Below, one piece after another: positions 6,830 to 11,145 of a stretch of DNA of 11,145 nt; position 1 is the stretch's first letter; each line of letters begins with the position of its first letter. The DNA is taken from the NCBI GenBank assembly GCA_041582695.1, contig JBFIBB010000105.1, positions 1 through 11,145 of the forward strand. The letters run 5' to 3'. The notes beneath the pieces are model-generated. The model saw only the letters and a list, made by a program, of their open reading frames with translations, had not been told where the DNA came from and did not search any database. The DNA is from JAWKWH01 sp041582695. Lineage in GTDB: Bacteria; Pseudomonadota; Alphaproteobacteria; Rhizobiales; Rhizobiaceae. Made by a program: the position numbers and the translations under genes.

Positions 6830-8017
6830 TTGGCCTATCGATCTGTGTATTGCTATGCATGGGATATTGCCGAGCTAGGGGTTCGTTCGGTGGCGGACGA
6901 ACTGCAAGCCATTCGGATCAACACGATAACGCTCGCCGGATCGTATCACGCCGGTAAGTTTCTGCGTCCGCATGGCACGAAGGGAAAGGTGTTCTTTCCC
7001 GAAGACGGCACGGCGTATTTCAAGACCGATCCTTCGCGCTACGGCATGATCAGGCCGCAAGAAAACAGCTTGCTCGCAAGCGCGGACATTTTCGAAGAGT
7101 TCTGCAAACTTGAATCCATGAAGGTCAACGCCTGGATGGTATTGATGCACAATTCACTTCTCGGTCAAAGACATTTGGATTGCTGCGTCGCGAACGCCTT
7201 CGGTGATCGTTACATCTACAATCTCTGCCCGGCGTCGTCCGCAGCACGCGAGTATGCGGTCTCACTTTGCGCCGATTTGTCTGATCGGTACGAAGTTGAT
7301 GGAATCACTTTAGAAACACCGGGCTTCCTGCCATTCGCCCACGGTTACCACCACGAATTTTCGCTTGTTAGGCAGAACACTTGGCTCGACAACCTGCTGG
7401 GCATTTGTTTCTGCGACGCCTGCTTGAATGGCGCGGCGGTTGCCGGCATCGATGCAAAGTCGCTACGCAAACGCGTGGCCAAGGCAATTGAGGGCTACTT
7501 CGCCTCGGACATCGATTTCGCCGACGATATGGCGTCGGCTTTCTGGACCGCCGATCTCGTCACCGATCCGGATCTTTGCGCATTTTTCCGCTGGCGATGT
7601 TCCGTCGTGGAATCCTTAATCGAAGACATCAGGCAAGCGGTCCGGCCAGACGCGACGGTCTCGGTCATACCATCGGTAGCCAGACCAACGGGTGGCGCCT
7701 GGTATGAGGGTAGCGACATTGCCCGGCTGTCACAGATTGCCGATTTCGTAGAGGTCTGTTTTTACGAACCGGGGCCGGACCGCATAGCTGGCGACATTCA
7801 CGACGTATCAAGACGTTGCGGCGGTGTGGATAAATTGCGCGGTATCCTACGGCCGGGTCATCCGGATCTCACCGACCGGGGTCAGGTAGTGTCGGCGGTC
7901 CAAACCCTTGTTGCGGCCGGTATCGAGGACATCGCATTCTACAATTACGGACACGTACGGCGATCGGGTCTGGAATGGATCGGCGACGCGCTTTCATCCC
8001 TGGAGGCGCGCGGGTGA
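6830..8017 (+). CDS. Uncharacterised TIM-barrel, glycoside-hydrolase-like protein
   Basis: A 395-residue cytoplasmic protein with no signal peptide, resembling hypothetical glycosidase-like TIM-barrel proteins (the GHL type of putative hydrolases). No precise family is claimed. Visible landmarks are SYHAGKFLRPH near residues 38-48, a PEDGTAYF segment, LCPASSAAREY (about 132-142), then DGITLETPGF (about 157-166) where E162 follows a barrel strand and could be catalytic, HGYHHE (171-176), and a cysteine cluster CFCDAC (193-198) that could bind a metal. The C-terminal part has a strand ending in VEVCFYEPG and another ending in IAFYNYGH, as expected for late barrel strands. The TTG at 6830 is preferred as start: AGGGAG at 6818-6823 lies 6 bases upstream. 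An ATG at 6734 would add a 32-residue stretch encoded by AT-rich promoter DNA. The gene opens the rightward operon and overlaps the SDR gene by 4 bases. A role in cleaving or isomerising a sugar-like substrate is inference. Confidence 0.75.
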   Translation: MAYRSVYCYAWDIAELGVRSVADELQAIRINTITLAGSYHAGKFLRPHGTKGKVFFPEDGTAYFKTDPSRYGMIRPQENSLLASADIFEEFCKLESMKVNAWMVLMHNSLLGQRHLDCCVANAFGDRYIYNLCPASSAAREYAVSLCADLSDRYEVDGITLETPGFLPFAHGYHHEFSLVRQNTWLDNLLGICFCDACLNGAAVAGIDAKSLRKRVAKAIEGYFASDIDFADDMASAFWTADLVTDPDLCAFFRWRCSVVESLIEDIRQAVRPDATVSVIPSVARPTGGAWYEGSDIARLSQIADFVEVCFYEPGPDRIAGDIHDVSRRCGGVDKLRGILRPGHPDLTDRGQVVSAVQTLVAAGIEDIAFYNYGHVRRSGLEWIGDALSSLEARG

Positions 8018-8802
8018 ACAGCTTCTCCGGAAAGACGGTCTTGGTGACAGGTGCCGCTGGCGGCATAGGGCAGGTCATGGTTCGCACATTCGCCTCAAGA
8101 GGCGCGAAACTGGCTCTGCTAGACAAGAAGGAGTCCGTGCATGAATTGGCGGAGAGCCTTTCGCAGAACGGGCACACCGTCGCCGCAGAAGTCGGCGATA
8201 TTGGATCTGCAGAACAGGTCGCCGCCGCGTTCCGGAAACTTCAAGAGGTCCTTGGGCCGGTTTCGGTGTTGGTCAACAATGCTGGCTTTTCCAGCGCCAG
8301 CAGTCTTGAAACGACGGATGGTGCGGCTTGGCAGGAGGATGTTAACGGCAACCTGAATGGCGCCTATCACTGCACCGCGCAAGTGTTGCCCGGCATGAAG
8401 TCGGCCGGTGGCGGAGTGGTGATCTTTATCGGTTCAGTCAACGGAACCACATCGCTCGGCGATCCGGCCTACAGCGCCGCCAAGGCCGGACTGATGAGCT
8501 ATACCAGGGCGGTCGCAATGGAATACGGCCGGTTCGGAATACGGGCCAACATGGTCAGTCCGGGTACGGTGAGAACCCCGATCTGGGATCACCGGGTCAA
8601 ACGCGAGCCCGAGATATTCGAGAAGCTGGTGCGTTGGTATCCGCTGCGCCGTGTGGCCGATCCGCAAGATATCGCAAATGCCGCGGCATTCCTTGCTTCG
8701 GATGACGCGAAGGCGATTTCAGGCGCGATTTTACCCGTCGACTGCGGCCTATCCGCAGGCAATATCGTCATGACGCGAGAGATAACGCAACTCGAATTTT
8801 AA
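8014..8802 (+). CDS. SDR family NAD(P)-dependent oxidoreductase
   Basis: A 262-residue classical short-chain dehydrogenase/reductase. The cofactor motif TGAAGGIG is at residues 12-19, NNAG at 88-91, the catalytic serine at S141 (FIGSVNG) and the active-site Y153 and K157 (YSAAK). An acidic residue at the end of the second strand (LALLDKKE, D37) favours NAD(H) over NADP(H). The C-terminus has the usual pattern of a DPQDIANAAAFLASDDA helix followed by SGAILPVDCG. Enzymes of this type interconvert alcohol and ketone groups, often on sugars, polyols or hydroxy acids; the substrate is unknown. The start is a GTG at 8014 overlapping the previous stop (GTGA), with TGGAGG at 8001-8006 giving a 7-base spacer, so translation is probably coupled to the TIM-barrel gene. 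An ATG at 7975 would reach well into the preceding gene and lacks a ribosome site. Confidence 0.93.
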   Translation: MNSFSGKTVLVTGAAGGIGQVMVRTFASRGAKLALLDKKESVHELAESLSQNGHTVAAEVGDIGSAEQVAAAFRKLQEVLGPVSVLVNNAGFSSASSLETTDGAAWQEDVNGNLNGAYHCTAQVLPGMKSAGGGVVIFIGSVNGTTSLGDPAYSAAKAGLMSYTRAVAMEYGRFGIRANMVSPGTVRTPIWDHRVKREPEIFEKLVRWYPLRRVADPQDIANAAAFLASDDAKAISGAILPVDCGLSAGNIVMTREITQLEF

Positions 8803-8809
8803 CAAGCGC

Positions 8810-8822
8810 ACGGCATTGCCGT
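8810..8822. repeat. Short hairpin-forming inverted repeat in the SDR-regulator gap
   Basis: ACGGC-ATT-GCCGT has perfect 5-base arms in the 42-base gap after the SDR stop codon. It is not followed by a T-run and is too short to call a terminator. It might slightly lower read-through or be incidental. Confidence 0.25.
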
Positions 8823-8844
8823 AGCAGAAAGCGGATGAAACAGA

Positions 8845-9816
8845 GTGGATAGGGAAACGGGCAGCGGAAAAATGCCGGATAAGGTCGACGCGCCTTTGGC
8901 CAATGCCATGCCCGATGCTCCGGATGGCGAAACTCGGCTACCGGTCGACGATCTCATCTCCAGGCTGATCGAAGCCCGGCCAACGTTGCGACCGGCCGAG
9001 AAGCGGGTCGCCGAGGTTGTATTGCAAGATGTTGAATCCGCAATCCGCGCCAGCAATTCTCAACTAGCTCAAGCCGCAGGTGTCTCGGAACCGACCGTGA
9101 CCCGTTTCAGCCGGACAATGGGCTGCGACGGTGTCAGGGATTTCAAGTTGCGACTGGCGCAGAGCCTTGTCGCAAGCGCTTCGTCGTCCCAGGAAATTTC
9201 AGAGACCATCGATGTTCCGGTGCCGCCATATTGGAATGCGGTTTTCGGACAAGCGCGGCAGGCGATAGGATTGGCCGAACGACAACTCGACCCGGAAGCG
9301 GTCGACCGGGCTATTGAACAGATAGCCAAGGCAGGGCGAGTTTTTGTATTGGGCGTTGGTGGCGGTTCGACCTCCCTGGCGCTCGACATGCAATTTCGGC
9401 TGTTCCGTTTCGGCATTTCCGTGATCGCCTACTCCGACACATTCCTGATGCGGATGGTTGTGGCAACGGTAAAGCCCGGCGATGTTGTAATCGCCATCTC
9501 GGCGACCGGACGAACCCGCGAATTGAATGACGCCGTCAACATCGCGCGTCGCTACAACGCGACGGTGATAGCGCTTACCCGGCCCGGATCGGAATTGGCT
9601 TCGCTTGCCGATATCAGTCTTACCATGGAAGTACCCGAGATCGTAAATGTACTGAAACCGACCGCTTCGCGTTTCGCGTTTCTGGCTGCCATCGATTTGC
9701 TGGCGACCGGAGTTGCATATCGACTGGGGCCAGAGGCCCATCACAACATTCGACGTGTCAAGCTTAACCTGTTGCGGATTCGCGGTGGTGACATATTGGA
9801 ACCGTTGGGTGATTGA
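8845..9816 (+). CDS. MurR/RpiR family transcriptional regulator (HTH plus SIS domain)
   Basis: A 323-residue DNA-binding regulator. Residues about 32-110 form the HTH_6 domain, with the recognition region SQLAQAAGVSEPTVTRFSRTMG at about 72-93. Residues about 165-295 form a SIS sugar-isomerase fold starting VFVLGVGGGSTSLALD and including the ISATGRTRE loop, which usually binds phosphosugars or related metabolites. It ends in the HNIRRVKLNL segment common in this family. Most members repress catabolic genes next to them and release DNA when the pathway metabolite binds; some activate. The GTG at 8845 is used, with only a weak GGA nine bases upstream. An ATG at 8872 would drop the first nine residues and is a real alternative, since the first 30 residues look poorly ordered. 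The gene is inside the operon it probably controls. Its likely targets are the two repeats at 6695-6713 and 6776-6794. Confidence 0.92.
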   Translation: MDRETGSGKMPDKVDAPLANAMPDAPDGETRLPVDDLISRLIEARPTLRPAEKRVAEVVLQDVESAIRASNSQLAQAAGVSEPTVTRFSRTMGCDGVRDFKLRLAQSLVASASSSQEISETIDVPVPPYWNAVFGQARQAIGLAERQLDPEAVDRAIEQIAKAGRVFVLGVGGGSTSLALDMQFRLFRFGISVIAYSDTFLMRMVVATVKPGDVVIAISATGRTRELNDAVNIARRYNATVIALTRPGSELASLADISLTMEVPEIVNVLKPTASRFAFLAAIDLLATGVAYRLGPEAHHNIRRVKLNLLRIRGGDILEPLGD

Positions 9817-11145
9817 TGGCGGGCAAACCGAAACAATTCGACATCTTGCTTCGCGGCGGCTTATTGATCGATGGTTCCGGCACCGATCGCCGGGCCGCTG
9901 ACGTTGCTATTACTGGCGACCGCATCGGCGCAATCGAGCCACCCGGCAATCCAGAACTTTCGGCAACAATTGTTATTGACGTTTCTGGCAGGATAGTTGC
10001 GCCTGGGTTCATCGATGTCCACACGCACGATGACAACGCAGTGCTGTCCGATCCATCGATGACCGCAAAGATCAGCCAAGGCGTTACGACCGTGATCGGC
10101 GGCAATTGCGGGATCAGTCTCGCACCAGTGCAATCGATCGATCCACCGCCGCCTCTCAACTTGCTTGGAGGACGCCCTGCTTACCGGTTCGAGCGCATGG
10201 CCGACTATGCAGAAGCGGTGAACGCGGCCCGTCCGGCGGTTAACATCGCCATGTTGGTTGGTCACTCGACATTGCGTGTTGGCGTTGTTTCGGACATCAC
10301 ACGCAAGGCAAATACCGCCGAGATCGACTTGATGCGGCAGCGGTTGACCGAAGGTCTGCAGGCCGGCGCCATCGGTTTCAGCACAGGCCTTTGGTACAAG
10401 ACAAATGCACCTGCCGACATGGAAGAAGTCTGTGCACTGGCGGAACTACTCGCCGATGTCGGCGGCGTATATACCACCCATATGCGCGACGAGCATGACG
10501 GTGTTCTCGACTCTCTGCGTGAAACGTTCGAAACAGCAAATCGCGCGCAAGTACCCGTGGTTATCTCGCACCATAAATGCGCCGGTCCCAAGAATTGGGG
10601 ACGCAGTACCGAAACGCTCGCCGTGATCGAGGAAGCACGAGCGAAACAGCGCGTAGCACTCGATGCCTATCCATATATCGCCGGTTCTACCGTTTTAGAG
10701 CCGGAAATGGTCGATACGGAGATCCGTATTTCGGTGTCGTGGTCGGTCCCCTATCCTGAAATGGCTGGCAGGGATTTGTCAGACATCGCCGCACAATGGA
10801 ACTGTTCGCAACAGGAGGCGGCGCGTCGCCTGAAACCCGCCGGCGCCATCTATTTTCAGATGGATGAGGCGGACATGCGTCGCATACTCTCCTATCCGCC
10901 AACGATGATCGGTTCCGACGGCTTGCCGCACGACACTCATCCGCACCCGAGGCTTTGGGGAACGTTTCCCCGTGTTCTAGGGCATTTCTGCCGCGACGAG
11001 GGCCTGTTTTCGCTCGAGCAGGCGGTGCACAAGATGACCGGCCTTTCGGCCAGCAACTTCAATATCAAGGACCGCGGTCGGGTTGCAGTTGGCTGCTTTG
11101 CCGACATCGTCGTTTTCGATGCCGACAACATCATAGATCGCGCCA
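9816..11145 (+). CDS. N-acyl-D-amino-acid deacylase / D-aminoacylase-type amidohydrolase (3' end cut by the window)
   Basis: An open frame of 443 codons running off the right edge; relatives are about 480 residues, so roughly 40 residues are missing. It belongs to the D-aminoacylase branch of the amidohydrolase superfamily, zinc enzymes that hydrolyse the amide of N-acyl-D-amino acids (some relatives act on other amides or hydantoin-like rings). The metal and catalytic residues are all present: HTH at 69/71 in GFIDVHTHDD, C98 in GGNCGIS, H222 in TTHMRDEHD, H252 in SHHKCAG, and D368 in SDGLPHD. From memory these align with H67, H69, C96, H220, H250 and D366 of the Alcaligenes faecalis DA1 enzyme, a constant shift of two. 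The family segment PHPRLWGTFPRVLGH follows. The ATG shares one base with the regulator's stop codon (TGATG), so translation is likely coupled. It suggests that the pathway releases an amino compound by deacylation, and the RidA gene supports that theme. The precise substrate is not determinable. Confidence 0.93.
   Translation, partial: MAGKPKQFDILLRGGLLIDGSGTDRRAADVAITGDRIGAIEPPGNPELSATIVIDVSGRIVAPGFIDVHTHDDNAVLSDPSMTAKISQGVTTVIGGNCGISLAPVQSIDPPPPLNLLGGRPAYRFERMADYAEAVNAARPAVNIAMLVGHSTLRVGVVSDITRKANTAEIDLMRQRLTEGLQAGAIGFSTGLWYKTNAPADMEEVCALAELLADVGGVYTTHMRDEHDGVLDSLRETFETANRAQVPVVISHHKCAGPKNWGRSTETLAVIEEARAKQRVALDAYPYIAGSTVLEPEMVDTEIRISVSWSVPYPEMAGRDLSDIAAQWNCSQQEAARRLKPAGAIYFQMDEADMRRILSYPPTMIGSDGLPHDTHPHPRLWGTFPRVLGHFCRDEGLFSLEQAVHKMTGLSASNFNIKDRGRVAVGCFADIVVFDADNIIDRA

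Noticed and set aside
10577..10759. Small plus-strand open frame within the amidohydrolase gene
   Set aside because: It is an out-of-frame shadow. The amidohydrolase frame is open and carries its active-site motifs on both sides.

Overview
The window looks like an accessory catabolic locus from an alphaproteobacterium, most likely of the Hyphomicrobiales (Rhizobium/Mesorhizobium/Hoeflea-like). This rests on the protein style, the fairly high GC by eye, and the mix of a taurine/nitrate-type ABC importer, RpiR regulator, Gfo/Idh/MocA dehydrogenase and D-aminoacylase-type amidohydrolase. No rRNA, tRNA, CRISPR array, transposase or integrase was seen. Nine genes can be supported; eight are complete and the last runs off the right edge.

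Layout. (1) Bases 1-184 are non-coding leader with one clean 19-bp palindrome. (2) A RidA-type deaminase gene (185-568, +) points right and overlaps tail-to-tail with the end of a leftward gene. (3) A leftward operon is read from about 6690 down to 553: ABC ATPase, ABC permease, Tat-exported substrate-binding protein, Gfo/Idh/MocA oxidoreductase, and an FMO-like flavoprotein with an N-terminal NTF2-like domain. Hairpins sit before and after the binding-protein gene. (4) A short AT-rich divergent control region (6685-6829) holds two near-identical 19-bp repeats, each lying on one of the two predicted promoters. (5) A rightward operon runs to the window end: an uncharacterised TIM-barrel hydrolase-like protein, an SDR dehydrogenase, an RpiR-family regulator with a SIS domain, and an N-acyl-D-amino-acid deacylase-type amidohydrolase. 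Its junctions are a 4-bp overlap, a 42-bp gap and a 1-bp overlap.

How they may work together (inference). The importer would bring in a small nitrogen-bearing or sugar-like compound. The two NAD(P)-dependent dehydrogenases, the flavoprotein, the hydrolase-like protein and the zinc amidohydrolase would then take it apart. RidA would clear reactive enamine/imine intermediates. The RpiR protein, which probably senses a phosphorylated sugar or similar ligand through its SIS domain, would control both divergent operons through the paired repeats. The real substrate cannot be read from the sequence. The parts with least precedent are the TIM-barrel protein and the divergent operator layout.
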